Origin: Sphingobacteriales bacterium
GTDB lineage: Bacteria; Bacteroidota; Bacteroidia; Sphingobacteriales; Sphingobacteriaceae
Direction of reading: 5' to 3'
Assembly: GCA_015654985.1 (NCBI GenBank)
Contig: JAATFW010000343.1
Span: forward strand, 1-37,216
Length of the DNA: 37,216 nt
In this document: positions 9,443 to 19,865 of the stretch, piece after piece
How the letters are laid out: the number at the start of each line of letters is the position of its first letter
How positions within the stretch are numbered: the stretch's first letter is position 1
The notes under the pieces: model-generated
Told to the model about the DNA's origin: nothing
Seen by the model: only the letters and a program-made list of their open reading frames with translations
Databases searched by the model: none
Translations under genes and position numbers: made by a program

Positions 9443-12400
9443 GTGGGACAAAGACCTTTTCTTAATAATTTTTTAAGGATCTGTATTATTGCTGCAATAT
9501 TCCTGCAGAGCAAAGGCTTTGCTCAGAATACTGCTTCAGACAGTCTCAGAATCCCCTATCCATTTAAAGATCTTAAATCCCTGGACCTTAATCCCCGACA
9601 GGGGCCTTATCTGCTAAACCCCTCTAATTTACAAAGGTCGGTAGAATTCGATCCTGTAAACCACCGGTATATTGTTACTGAAAAGATTGGTGAACATTTA
9701 TACCGCCCCCCTCAATATTTCACTATAGAAGAGTATCAGCGTTATGAAGCAGAACAGCTTAAACGCCAGTATTGGAGACAGCTTGCTGACACTACCGCCG
9801 CGCGGATAAAGCAGGAGGGCTTTATTCCCTCTATCGAGGTAAACAGCCGCGCCTTTGAACGTATTTTCGGAGGTTCTACCATTGATATTCGTCCTCAGGG
9901 CTCTGCTGATCTTACTCTTGCAGGCCGTTTAAGCAAAAACCAAAATCCATTGCTTAACGAAAGGCAGCGTAAGCAGCTCAACTTCGATTTTGATCAGCGT
10001 ATTCAAATGAATGTTACCGGCCAGATCGGTACTAATTTTAAGATAGCAACCAACTATAACACTGAAGCGCAGTTTGACTTTGAGAACCAGATCAAACTGA
10101 ATTATGAGGGAAAACCTGATGAAATTATCCAGAAGATAGAGGCCGGGAATGTTAGCCTGCCTTTGAATTCGTCGCTGATCAGCGGAAGCCAGGCCCTGTT
10201 TGGAATTAAAACCCAGTTGCAGTTCGGTAAACTGAATGTTACCAGTGTATTTTCGCAGCAGCAGTCGCAGCAAAAGGAAATTACAATTACCAATGGTTCG
10301 CAGCAAAACGAATTTAGCATCAGTGCGGATAATTATGAGGCAAATAAACACTATTTCCTGGCGCAATATTTCAGAAATAACTATAACAATGCCCTGAAGA
10401 ACCTCCCTCTTATTGCTTCTAATATCAACATCACGAAAATAGAAGTATGGATTACCAACAGAAATAACAGCACGACTGATTCAAGGGATGTGCTGGGATT
10501 GATGGATCTGGGGGAAAACAGTCCTTATGATGCGCGGCAGGTACGTGCGGGCGGATCTAACCTGCCGGCTGCAGGCCCTCTGAATGATCCGGCGTTCCCG
10601 CAGCAGTCAAATAATCTTTTACAGAACCTGTTAAATTATTCCGGAGATGTTAGAAACACCAGTTCTAATGCGGTTACTGAGTACTTTCAGGGCAACGGGG
10701 GAACGGAAAATTATTCCAAACTTACCTATGCCCGTAAACTTAGCGACCGGGAGTTTACGCTGAATCCGCGGCTGGGTTATATTTCACTTAATTCGGCTTT
10801 AAATGCTGATGAAGTACTTTCGGTTGCTTTCAGGTATACTTACAACGGCGTAGAATACCAGGTTGGTGAGCTTTCTGCCGATGTGCCGGTTGATCCGGCT
10901 AATCCAAAGATGTTGTTTGTAAAACTTCTTAAAAATGAGGTTCTTAAGACCAGTTTGCCTACCTGGGACCTGATGATGAAGAACATATATTCGTTAGGGG
11001 CTTATCAGGTAAGTACAACGGATTTCAGGCTTAATATTTACAGGCTGGATGAAAATAGCGGAGTGGAAACTCCCACGATTAATGAAGGTATCAATACGAG
11101 CGGGAAGCGATGGCTGCAGTTAACGAATCTCGACAATTTAAACCAGGCAGGAGAGAAAACGCCTGATGGCTTTTTTGATTTTATTGAAGGGATTACCATT
11201 GATCCCCTTAACGGAAGGATTACCTTTCCTCTGGTTGAGCCTTTCGGTTCAGACCTGGCGTCGAAGTTTAACCCGGCAGAGGCGAATCTGAAGGCGAAAT
11301 ATGTGTTCCAGCAATTGTATGATCTTACCAAATCTGACGCCCAGCAACTGTACCCCGGGCTTAACCGCTATGCTATCAAGGGAACTTATCAATCGCAGGT
11401 GAGTTCGGAATTTCAGTTAAATGCCATTAATATTCCGCCCGGCTCTGTTCAGGTTACCGCCGGAACGCTTCCTTTGGTTGAAGGGACTGATTTTACCGTA
11501 GACTATAATATAGGACGGGTGCGGATCCTGAATGAGGCCCTTCTCAATTCAGGGCAGCCTATCAGGATCAAGATGGAGAATAATGAGCTTTTTGGTCTGC
11601 AGCAGCGTTCGTTATTTGGAACTCACCTGGATTACAGGGTAAATAATAAGCTGAATCTCGGCGGTACTATCATGAACCTTACTGAGAAACCCCTAACGGC
11701 TAAAGTGAATCTCGGTGAAGAGCCGATTTCTAATACCATGTGGGGATTAGATGCGAATTACAGTTCGGATTCGCGCTGGCTTACGAAGATGGTCGATAAA
11801 ATCCCTTTCATTGAAACGAAAGAACCTTCTTCACTGACGTTTTCAGGCGAGTTTGCCAATCTTATACCGGGTCACCCAAGTTCATTGAATTTCGCAGGCA
11901 GTAAAAACGGAGTCAGCTATCTTGACGATTTTGAAGGAAGTAAATCGGTTATAGATTTGAAGAGTAACATAGGATGGCAAATATCAGGAACTCCCAATAC
12001 TACAGCAAGGCTTTTTCCCGAATCAGAGTTGAGTGACAATCTGGAATATGGGTTTAACCGGGCCAGGCTTGCTTTTTATAATATTGACCCTATTTTTTTT
12101 AACAGAAGTAACTCCCAGACTCCGGCAAATATCAGGAGAAATGTCAGTGAGCAGTCGAATCATTATGTGAGGGAGATCCTGGAGCAGGAAGTTTTCCCTT
12201 TAAAGCAGTCTGTTACCGGGCAGCCATTAACACTTCCAACCTTAGATCTTGCATACTATCCAAACATCAGGGGCCCTTATAACTATGCCATTACAGGAGT
12301 CAATTCGGATGGTACGCTTGCTAATCCTAAAACCCGTTGGGGTGGGATATTCAGGAAGATGGAGACTACTGATTTTGAAGCTCAGAATATTGAGTTTATT

Positions 12401-15400
12401 GAACTTTGGGTGATGGATCCGTTTATGTATAAGCAGAATTCCCAGGGGGGCGACCTGTACTTTAACCTTGGAAATATTTCTGAAGATATATTAAAGGATG
12501 GCCGCAAGTCTCTTGAAAACGGCCTCGCACCAGATGGCGACCCATCGCGCGCTGACACCACTGCATGGGGCAGAGTACCTAAACTTCAGCCGGTTATTCA
12601 GGCGTTCGATAATAATCCGCAGGCAAGGCAATATCAGGATGTGGGGCTTGACGGTTTAGCCGATAATGACGAGGCCGTGCATTTTTCAGGCTTCGTAAAC
12701 CAGGTTAAAGGCCGGTTGAACAGCGAGGCTGCAGCACAGATCAGTGCCGACCCCTCATCCGATGATTATCAGTATTTCAGGGGAGGGGATCTCGAAAGTA
12801 ATAATGCGGGGATACTGAAGCGGTACGAGCGGTATAACGGAACGGAGGGAAATTCTAAAACTACCGCTCAGTCTATCGCGGAGACAGGAATTGATAATTC
12901 GGCTGCTACGTCTCTCCCCGACGGCGAGGATATCAACCGGGATAATAACATGTCGCTTACCGATGAGTTTTATGAGTATAAAGTTTCTATCAGGCCGCAG
13001 GATATGATGGTAGGACAGAACTTTATTACCGATAAAGTTACTTCAACTGTTAAGCTGGCTAATGGCAGCAGTCAGCCGGTAACCTGGTATCAGTTCAGAA
13101 TTCCTGTTTCGCAATTCCAGGGGAAGATTGGGAATATTGAAGACTTTAAGTCTATCCGCTTTATGAGGATGTTTATGACCAACTTTGAGGATACGACAGT
13201 CCTTCGTATGGCCCGCTTACAGTTAGTAAGAGGCGAATGGCGGCAGTTTAATGCACAAAATACTTCTGAAAATGTAATTGTTGATCCATCTCTGGCAACT
13301 AATAGCCCGGATAACTCAACTCTCGATGTCAGTACGATCAATATTGAAGAGAATGGAAAAAGGTCGCCCATCCCCTATGTGGTGCCGCCCGGTATTGAAA
13401 GAGAACGTGATTTAAGTAATTATACAGGTGAAACCCAGCTTAATGAGCAGTCGCTTGCCATTACGGTAAAGAACCTCAGAGACGGATATGCAAGGGCTTC
13501 TTTTAAAACGGCCTATAATGATTTCCGCTCATATAAAAGGCTGGAGATGTTTATACATGCAGAAGGCGACCAGCTACAGGACAATGATGTTTCTGCAATC
13601 ATCCGTCTGGGCACAGATAACCAGGAGAACTATTATGAGTATGAAATCCCTTTGAAAATCACTAACCCCGGTACAGCGGACCCTTATTCTGTGTGGCCAA
13701 CGGTTAATAATCTGGATCTGGAGCTTAAAAAGCTGCAGGTAGCAAAGGCGGCCAGGAATGAAGCTTTGCTGAATGGCGCGCCCTGGCCTGTAACCACCCC
13801 CTTTCATTATAGCGATGGAAATAATATTATTACGGTTGTAGGGCAGCCTGATCTAAGTAAGGTAAGGGTCTATATGCTGGGAGTGCGGAATCCTTTAAGA
13901 AAAAGCGACCGGTCGTCTGATGATGGGCTCGATAAAAGCGCTCAGGTGTGGTTTAATGAGATGCGGCTTACAGAATTTGATGAGCAGGGTGGCTGGGCTG
14001 CTACAGCAAGAGTAAATGCGAAACTTGCAGATTTTGCTGATGTTACTGTTTCCGGGAGTAAAAGCACTGTAGGTTTTGGTTCTATTGATAAGAGAGTAAG
14101 TGAACGGAACAGAAGCGACGACCGGTATTTCGAGTTGTCGTCGAACATGGAACTCGGAAAGTTCTTCCCTGAGAGAACGGGGATTAAAATACCGGTGTAT
14201 GTTAACTTTTCTACCCAAAGGAGCATTCCTCAATACGATCCGCGCTCTCCTGATATTGAACTTGATGCCGCCCTGCAGTCGCTTTCAGAAAGTAAGCGCG
14301 ACTCATTGCACATGATCGTTGATGACTATACACGCCGGCGGAGCATTAATTTTACCAATGTAAGAAAGATCAGGACAGACCCTCAGGCTAAAATCCATCT
14401 TTGGGATATTGAAAATTTCAGCCTGAGTTATGCTTATACTGAGTATGATCATCGTGATTATATAAATGAGCTTTCATTACAGAAAACTTACCGCGCCAGT
14501 CTGGCTTATAATTATAGCAGCCAGGCAAAATATATTACTCCTTTTAAAAGAATTTTTAAATCGAATGCGTTATCGTTACTTCGCGATCTGAATTTTAATC
14601 TGAAACCATCCGCTTTGAATTTCAGAATGGATGCTGACCGGCTTTACTCAGAAAACACACTTCGCGATAATAATAATATCGATAGTCTCGGATCGACCAC
14701 GTATAATAAAAACTTCCAGATGACCCGCCTCTATGGGATAAGCTGGAACCTGACAAGATCCATGCAGATTGATTTTAATGCCACTAACTTTTCGATTATT
14801 GATGAGCCGCAGGGGAAGCTTAACGGATTGGCCAGGGATACTATGTGGAATAACCTGAAGAAGCTGGGACGTACTACAGATTACAGCCATTCTGTGAATA
14901 TAAACTATACTGTTCCGGTCAATAAGATCCCGGGGCTTGGCTGGACCAGCCTTATTGCCCGTTACGGCACCAATTTTAACTGGAAGACTGAGCCTCTTGC
15001 TACTCTCAGAGATCCGGATATCGATCTGGGCAATACTATTCAGAACTCCCGTGTCATACAGTTAAATCCTTCGTTGAATTTTACCGCGCTTTACAGCAAA
15101 TTTGGTTTCCTGAAAGGCCGGGGCACAGACGGCGTTTCTTTTCTGACCGATGCATTAACCAGTATTAAAAATATATCAGGAGCATATACACGTACCGAGG
15201 GGACATTCCTGCCCGGCTATCTTCCTAAAACTAATCTTTTTGGATACGATTTTGATGCAAATGCACCGGGCCTGGGCTTTATATTCGGCAGCCAGAAGGA
15301 TATCAGGAGCAAAGCAATTGCCAGAGGCTGGATCAGCAGGGATACTTTGCAGAATCAGCTATATATTACTACGCGGAAAGAGGATCTGAATTTCAGGGGA

Positions 15401-16486
15401 ACCATTGAACCGGTCCGTGATCTGAGGATAGAATTAACAGGACTGAAGAGCCAGAGTTTTAATTATTCTTCTAATTTTAAATACAACCAGGAGACCAGCG
15501 GCTTTGAGAACCAGAGTGCCGTAACTACGGGCGATTTCAGTATTTCATATTTTACATTACGGACTGCTTTTAAGGGAAATTCGGGTGAGGGAAAATCAAA
15601 TCTTTTCAGAAAATTCGAACAATACAGATCTATCGTTTCACAAAGATTTGGAAGTATGAATCCCAATTCAAATGGCAGGGTGGATAATTATGCTGACGGC
15701 TATGGGAAGAATTCACAGGATGTTATTATTGCATCCTTTATAGCGGCCTATACAGGAAGCGATCCTGACCGTGCCGGATTAAAAAGCTTTCCTAAAATAC
15801 CTTTTCCAAACTGGAGGATATCTTATAACGGGCTGACTAAATACGATCTTTTCAGCGACTTGTTCTCTTCTTTCGATCTGAGCCATACCTACCGTTCTAC
15901 CTATACTGTAAGTGGCTTTAGCTCGCTGGTGAGATACAATGAAGCAAACGGATATTCAAGTGTTAAGGATGCACAGGGTAACTTCCTCCCGTTTTACCAG
16001 TTTTCCCAGGTAATTTTATCTGAACAATTTGTGCCTCTGCTTGGAGTGGATTTCAGGTTGAAAAATAATGTGACCGCTAATTTTGAGTACCGGAAGTCGA
16101 GGATCTTAAGCTTAAGCCTTTCTAACAGTCAACTGGCACAGCAGGACCAGAACGGCATTGTTTTTGGATTTGGATACCGCAGTAACCAGTTCCGTTTCCC
16201 TTTTGGTCTGTTTGGCGGACGCAAACTTAGCAACGACATGAATTTTAAGGTGGATATTGCAGTGGATGATAACAAAACAGTAATTTACAGGGCAGATGTG
16301 GTGGATGCTGAAGTATCTTCGGGCGCCAAAAACATTACCCTGAGACCCTCTGTGGATTATGTATTGAACCAGCGTTTAAATGTGCGGTTGTTTTACGACG
16401 GGAATATTACCAAACCATACACTTCGCAAACGTTCAATACCTCATATAGTAATTTTGGAATTAATCTGAGATTTACCATACAATAG
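9443..16486 (+). CDS. sprA: SprA/Sov-family outer-membrane translocon of the type IX secretion system
   Basis: 2347 aa intact ORF (GTG start) with signal peptide, SprA N-terminus (LNPRQGPYLLNPSNLQRSVEFDP... FTIEEYQRYEAEQLKRQYWRQLAD) and a barrel-like C-terminus; between ruvA and gcvH. Confidence 0.95.
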   Translation: MGQRPFLNNFLRICIIAAIFLQSKGFAQNTASDSLRIPYPFKDLKSLDLNPRQGPYLLNPSNLQRSVEFDPVNHRYIVTEKIGEHLYRPPQYFTIEEYQRYEAEQLKRQYWRQLADTTAARIKQEGFIPSIEVNSRAFERIFGGSTIDIRPQGSADLTLAGRLSKNQNPLLNERQRKQLNFDFDQRIQMNVTGQIGTNFKIATNYNTEAQFDFENQIKLNYEGKPDEIIQKIEAGNVSLPLNSSLISGSQALFGIKTQLQFGKLNVTSVFSQQQSQQKEITITNGSQQNEFSISADNYEANKHYFLAQYFRNNYNNALKNLPLIASNINITKIEVWITNRNNSTTDSRDVLGLMDLGENSPYDARQVRAGGSNLPAAGPLNDPAFPQQSNNLLQNLLNYSGDVRNTSSNAVTEYFQGNGGTENYSKLTYARKLSDREFTLNPRLGYISLNSALNADEVLSVAFRYTYNGVEYQVGELSADVPVDPANPKMLFVKLLKNEVLKTSLPTWDLMMKNIYSLGAYQVSTTDFRLNIYRLDENSGVETPTINEGINTSGKRWLQLTNLDNLNQAGEKTPDGFFDFIEGITIDPLNGRITFPLVEPFGSDLASKFNPAEANLKAKYVFQQLYDLTKSDAQQLYPGLNRYAIKGTYQSQVSSEFQLNAINIPPGSVQVTAGTLPLVEGTDFTVDYNIGRVRILNEALLNSGQPIRIKMENNELFGLQQRSLFGTHLDYRVNNKLNLGGTIMNLTEKPLTAKVNLGEEPISNTMWGLDANYSSDSRWLTKMVDKIPFIETKEPSSLTFSGEFANLIPGHPSSLNFAGSKNGVSYLDDFEGSKSVIDLKSNIGWQISGTPNTTARLFPESELSDNLEYGFNRARLAFYNIDPIFFNRSNSQTPANIRRNVSEQSNHYVREILEQEVFPLKQSVTGQPLTLPTLDLAYYPNIRGPYNYAITGVNSDGTLANPKTRWGGIFRKMETTDFEAQNIEFIELWVMDPFMYKQNSQGGDLYFNLGNISEDILKDGRKSLENGLAPDGDPSRADTTAWGRVPKLQPVIQAFDNNPQARQYQDVGLDGLADNDEAVHFSGFVNQVKGRLNSEAAAQISADPSSDDYQYFRGGDLESNNAGILKRYERYNGTEGNSKTTAQSIAETGIDNSAATSLPDGEDINRDNNMSLTDEFYEYKVSIRPQDMMVGQNFITDKVTSTVKLANGSSQPVTWYQFRIPVSQFQGKIGNIEDFKSIRFMRMFMTNFEDTTVLRMARLQLVRGEWRQFNAQNTSENVIVDPSLATNSPDNSTLDVSTINIEENGKRSPIPYVVPPGIERERDLSNYTGETQLNEQSLAITVKNLRDGYARASFKTAYNDFRSYKRLEMFIHAEGDQLQDNDVSAIIRLGTDNQENYYEYEIPLKITNPGTADPYSVWPTVNNLDLELKKLQVAKAARNEALLNGAPWPVTTPFHYSDGNNIITVVGQPDLSKVRVYMLGVRNPLRKSDRSSDDGLDKSAQVWFNEMRLTEFDEQGGWAATARVNAKLADFADVTVSGSKSTVGFGSIDKRVSERNRSDDRYFELSSNMELGKFFPERTGIKIPVYVNFSTQRSIPQYDPRSPDIELDAALQSLSESKRDSLHMIVDDYTRRRSINFTNVRKIRTDPQAKIHLWDIENFSLSYAYTEYDHRDYINELSLQKTYRASLAYNYSSQAKYITPFKRIFKSNALSLLRDLNFNLKPSALNFRMDADRLYSENTLRDNNNIDSLGSTTYNKNFQMTRLYGISWNLTRSMQIDFNATNFSIIDEPQGKLNGLARDTMWNNLKKLGRTTDYSHSVNINYTVPVNKIPGLGWTSLIARYGTNFNWKTEPLATLRDPDIDLGNTIQNSRVIQLNPSLNFTALYSKFGFLKGRGTDGVSFLTDALTSIKNISGAYTRTEGTFLPGYLPKTNLFGYDFDANAPGLGFIFGSQKDIRSKAIARGWISRDTLQNQLYITTRKEDLNFRGTIEPVRDLRIELTGLKSQSFNYSSNFKYNQETSGFENQSAVTTGDFSISYFTLRTAFKGNSGEGKSNLFRKFEQYRSIVSQRFGSMNPNSNGRVDNYADGYGKNSQDVIIASFIAAYTGSDPDRAGLKSFPKIPFPNWRISYNGLTKYDLFSDLFSSFDLSHTYRSTYTVSGFSSLVRYNEANGYSSVKDAQGNFLPFYQFSQVILSEQFVPLLGVDFRLKNNVTANFEYRKSRILSLSLSNSQLAQQDQNGIVFGFGYRSNQFRFPFGLFGGRKLSNDMNFKVDIAVDDNKTVIYRADVVDAEVSSGAKNITLRPSVDYVLNQRLNVRLFYDGNITKPYTSQTFNTSYSNFGINLRFTIQ

Positions 16487-16549
16487 GAAGGACAACAATT
16501 TCCCTTGCTCAAATCCTTTCAAAACAATATTTTTGGAACAAAAAGTATC

Positions 16550-16930
16550 ATGAATTTTCCCCAGGAATTAAAGTACACAAAAGATCACGAATGGATCCGT
16601 TTGGACGGCAGCGAAGCGTACGTTGGTATCACTGAATTCGCACAGCGTGAACTCGGCGACATTGTTTATATAGATATTAACACCGTGGGACAGGAAGTTT
16701 CGCAAAATGAAGTGTTTGGAACCGTGGAAGCCGTGAAAACAGTATCCGATCTGTTTATGCCCGTAACTGGTAAAGTGCTTGAGATTAACAGCCTTCTGGA
16801 TGCCTCACCGGAACTTGTCAACCAGGATCCTTATGGCGATGGCTGGATGGTCAAAATCGCTTTGAATTCTGAATCCGACCTCAATACTCTTCTTTCTTCT
16901 GAGGAATATAAGTCACAGATAGGGGCCTGA
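16550..16930 (+). CDS. gcvH: Glycine cleavage system H protein (ORF track starts at 16505; ATG at 16550 preferred)
   Basis: [43 protein letters not shown]...[26 protein letters not shown] lipoyl-lysine motif. Confidence 0.96.
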   Translation: MNFPQELKYTKDHEWIRLDGSEAYVGITEFAQRELGDIVYIDINTVGQEVSQNEVFGTVEAVKTVSDLFMPVTGKVLEINSLLDASPELVNQDPYGDGWMVKIALNSESDLNTLLSSEEYKSQIGA

Positions 16931-17322
16931 TGATGAATGCATTAAAGTACCAGTACCTGGCCGTTATATGGTCAGTCCTGGTGCTCATCCTTTGTGATAT
17001 GCCAATGGGTGCTACCGATGGAGTGCCGGTATTCGAGGGCTTTGATAAACTGGTCCACACCGGTTTCTTTTTTGTTTTATCGGTTTTTATGTTCTATGGA
17101 AAAATCAGGCAACATAAAAGCTATTCATTCCGTATAATAAGCGTTCTTACAGTTTTTCTTATTTCTGCTTCTTTTGGCGGCCTGATAGAATTGTTGCAAT
17201 GGAAGGTCTTTACTTACAGGTCTGCTGACTGGTGGGACTTCTTTTGTGATGTTGTGGGATCTGCAATGGGTGTTTTTAGTTATATTTTTCTTCATAGAAC
17301 AGGATATGAAAAGTCTGCGTAA
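16930..17322 (+). CDS. VanZ-like family membrane protein
   Basis: 130 aa; MTVS-less TM protein with FDKLVHTGFFFVLSVFMFYG and GLIELLQ...RSADWWDFFCDVVGSAMGV; start overlaps the gcvH stop. Confidence 0.85.
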   Translation: MMNALKYQYLAVIWSVLVLILCDMPMGATDGVPVFEGFDKLVHTGFFFVLSVFMFYGKIRQHKSYSFRIISVLTVFLISASFGGLIELLQWKVFTYRSADWWDFFCDVVGSAMGVFSYIFLHRTGYEKSA

Positions 17323-17440
17323 TTTTTTGTTTGTTACTGTTTTGTTCTTAAGCTTAAGTTCCTGCGGCCTGTTCAGGAAGAAATGTAATTGTCCTCATTT
17401 TTACGGAAACCAGCCGGGGAGAACTGCAGCAGAAAAGTAG
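17306..17440 (+). CDS. Small cysteine-rich lipoprotein (44 aa)
   Basis: MKSLRNFLFVTVLFLSLSSCGLFRKKCNCPHFYGNQPGRTAAEK: signal peptide with LSSC lipobox; start overlaps the VanZ-like ORF by 17 nt. Confidence 0.65.
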   Translation: MKSLRNFLFVTVLFLSLSSCGLFRKKCNCPHFYGNQPGRTAAEK

Positions 17441-17464
17441 AAGATAAATTCCTTTCTTTTTTTG

Positions 17465-17489
17465 CTTATTTGGATTTAATTCAAATAAG
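17465..17489. promoter_or_regulatory. 25-bp near-perfect palindrome, candidate metalloregulator operator for feoAB
   Basis: CTTATTTGGATT-T-AATTCAAATAAG; 11 of 12 arm positions pair (only 17473 G / 17481 T mismatched). Confidence 0.7.
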
Positions 17490-17500
17490 GCCTATCTTTG
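17469..17500 (+). promoter_or_regulatory. Bacteroidota-type promoter for feoA
   Basis: TTTG (17469-17472) - N20 - TATCTTTG (17493-17500), 15 nt before the ATG at 17516. Confidence 0.65.
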
Positions 17501-17515
17501 GAAAGTTTAAAAAAT

Positions 17516-17734
17516 ATGAAGCTATCACAACTGAAACCAGGGCAAACGGGTATTATCAAGGAATTTACAGATCTTGAAATGTCAATTAAGTTAATGGAAA
17601 TGGGATGCCTCCCGGGTGAATCTATTTGTGTAGAAAGGTTCGCACCTCTGGGCGATCCGATGGCAATTACTGTATCCGGTTATCAGTTAAGCCTTCGTAA
17701 GCTTGAGGCTTCGACGATTATATTACATAAGTGA
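17516..17734 (+). CDS. feoA: Ferrous iron transport protein A
   Basis: MKLSQLKPGQTGIIKEFTDLEMSIKLMEMGCLPGESICVERFAPLGDPMAITVSGYQLSLRKLEASTI; directly before feoB. The ORF-track start at TTG 17498 lies within the putative -7 box. Confidence 0.93.
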   Translation: MKLSQLKPGQTGIIKEFTDLEMSIKLMEMGCLPGESICVERFAPLGDPMAITVSGYQLSLRKLEASTIILHK

Positions 17735-17737
17735 TAG

Positions 17738-19852
17738 GTGAGCGGTGATCTGAAGGTTGCTCTAGTTGGAAACCCCAACACAGGAAAATCTACTCTTTTT
17801 AATGTTTTAACCGGTTTAAATCAGAAGATAGGGAATTTCCCCGGGGTTACCGTAGATAAAAAAACAGGTACCTGCAAGCTTCCCGATGGTAGAAGTGCCC
17901 TTATAGTTGACCTTCCGGGTACTTATAGCCTGTATCCCAAAAGTAAAGACGAAAGCATTGTTTTTGAAATTCTCGCTGATAAAAGCAATCCTGTACATCC
18001 CGATATTATTGTAATAGTTTCTGATGCCTCTAATCTTAAACGTAACCTCCTGCTTTATACTCAGGTAGCCGACCTTAAAATTCCGGTTCTTATCGCTCTT
18101 AATATGATGGACCTGACAAAAAAGGCGGGTACTCATATTGATATTGATAGTCTTTCATTAAAGCTTGGCGTTCAGATAGTACCTGTTTCTGCCCGTCAGG
18201 GTGAAAATATAGACAAGCTAAAAGAAGCGATAAGTTTTACTTCTGTCGTTCCGCTGCAGCACGATACTATTGAGGTTAAGGAGCTTGCTCCTGGTTTAAT
18301 CAGTAAGATACAGGAGGAACTGCATTTGGATAAACCCTACACGGCTCTTCAGTTTGCCCATCAGCATGAGAATCTGCGGTTTCTGTCGAAACAGGAGAGC
18401 GACCGGGTAGAAGAGATTGAACAGGAGTTTTCTTTCCATTCACAAAAAGCGCAGGCAGCCGAAACGATTGCCAGGTATCATTTTATTAACGGCCTCCTTT
18501 CTGACACGGTGAAGTATAAGGCCGGTGTAGAAGCTGAAACATTCAGTAATAAGATTGACAGAGTACTTACCCACAAAATATGGGGATTCTTTATCTTTTT
18601 TGCTGTACTCTTTCTGATCTTTCAATCTATTTTTGCATGGTCTGAATATCCGATGTCGCTGATAGAGGCTCTCTTTGTGTGGCTTACTGAGCTTGTGCAT
18701 AAGCTGTTGCCGGCAGGAGTATTTACGGCTCTCCTTACTGATGGAATTCTGGCTGGTTTAAGCGGCGTTCTTGTCTTTATTCCTCAGATTGCCATTCTTT
18801 TTGCCTTTATATCCATTCTGGAAGATACCGGCTATATGTCGAGGGTAACCTTTATGATGGATAAAATAATGCGTAAAGTAGGGCTTAACGGTAAGTCGGT
18901 TGTTCCGATGATCGGCGGACTTGCCTGTGCCGTCCCCGCTATTATGAGTACCCGCAATATAGGGAACTGGAAAGACAGGATGATTACCATTATGGTGACT
19001 CCTTTGGTAAGCTGTTCGGCCCGTCTGCCAATATATACTGTACTGATCTCTTTGGTTGTGCCGGATAAGAAGGTAGCAGGCCTTATAAATATGCAGGGTA
19101 TAGCTTTGATGGCAATGTATGTGCTGAGCATTACAATGGCAATTTTTGTTGCCTGGGTAATGAAATATCTGCTGAAAGCGCGTGAAAAAGGTTATTTTAT
19201 TATGGAACTTCCGGTATACCGCCTTCCACGCTGGGATAATGTGCTGCTGACAATGTATGAAAAGGTAAAAACCTTTGTATTCGAGGCGGGAAAGATCATT
19301 ATAGCTATTTCTATTGTGCTTTGGGTACTTGCAACTTACGGCCCCCCGGGGAAACATGCCGAAATTGAAAAGAAATACCGCTCTGCCGCATATGTAAATA
19401 AGTACAATACTGAAGAACTTAACCTGCACCGTTCGTCCGAAATGCTGGAAACTTCTTATGCCGGGGTTATCGGGAAGGTTATTGAACCCGTAATCAAACC
19501 CCTTGGTTACGACTGGAAAATTGGTATCGCCCTTATTACCTCTTTTGCCGCACGGGAGGTATTTGTTGGAACAATGGCTACTATTTATAGTGTCAGCAAC
19601 GATGATGCACATATTTCTTCGGTAGGCGAAAAGATGCATCAGGCGCGTAACCCTGAAACCGGCCTGCCTGTATTTACTCTGGCTTCATCCTTCTCTTTAA
19701 TGGTCTTTTATGCCTTTGCCATGCAATGTATGAGTACTCTTGCTGTAGTTTACAGAGAGACAAAGAGCTGGAAATGGCCCCTTATTCAGTTTGTTTATAT
19801 GACAGCGCTGGCTTATATTGCGAGCCTGATAGTCTATAACTTGCTTAAATAA
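17738..19852 (+). CDS. feoB: Ferrous iron transport protein B
   Basis: 704 aa, GTG start; G1 GNPNTGKSTLFN, GNFPGVTVDKKTG, DLPGTYSL, NMMD; multiple TM segments. Confidence 0.97.
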   Translation: MSGDLKVALVGNPNTGKSTLFNVLTGLNQKIGNFPGVTVDKKTGTCKLPDGRSALIVDLPGTYSLYPKSKDESIVFEILADKSNPVHPDIIVIVSDASNLKRNLLLYTQVADLKIPVLIALNMMDLTKKAGTHIDIDSLSLKLGVQIVPVSARQGENIDKLKEAISFTSVVPLQHDTIEVKELAPGLISKIQEELHLDKPYTALQFAHQHENLRFLSKQESDRVEEIEQEFSFHSQKAQAAETIARYHFINGLLSDTVKYKAGVEAETFSNKIDRVLTHKIWGFFIFFAVLFLIFQSIFAWSEYPMSLIEALFVWLTELVHKLLPAGVFTALLTDGILAGLSGVLVFIPQIAILFAFISILEDTGYMSRVTFMMDKIMRKVGLNGKSVVPMIGGLACAVPAIMSTRNIGNWKDRMITIMVTPLVSCSARLPIYTVLISLVVPDKKVAGLINMQGIALMAMYVLSITMAIFVAWVMKYLLKAREKGYFIMELPVYRLPRWDNVLLTMYEKVKTFVFEAGKIIIAISIVLWVLATYGPPGKHAEIEKKYRSAAYVNKYNTEELNLHRSSEMLETSYAGVIGKVIEPVIKPLGYDWKIGIALITSFAAREVFVGTMATIYSVSNDDAHISSVGEKMHQARNPETGLPVFTLASSFSLMVFYAFAMQCMSTLAVVYRETKSWKWPLIQFVYMTALAYIASLIVYNLLK

Positions 19853-19865
19853 TAATTTTTCTTTT

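Noticed and set aside
9929-10366. 145-aa minus-strand ORF inside sprA
   Set aside because: Antisense to an intact, recognisable sprA; no signal or domain. Other antisense ORFs in sprA (11038, 13090, 13574, 13895, 13942, 14648, 15463) were rejected for the same reason.
9443-16486. Possible novel giant adhesin
   Set aside because: Size is striking, but sequence and ruvA-sprA-gcvH context match the known T9SS translocon SprA/Sov family.
18758-19639. 293-aa minus-strand ORF inside feoB
   Set aside because: Fully antisense to the clearly conserved feoB; His/Tyr/Cys/Asn-rich low-plausibility composition with no domain; typical shadow ORF.
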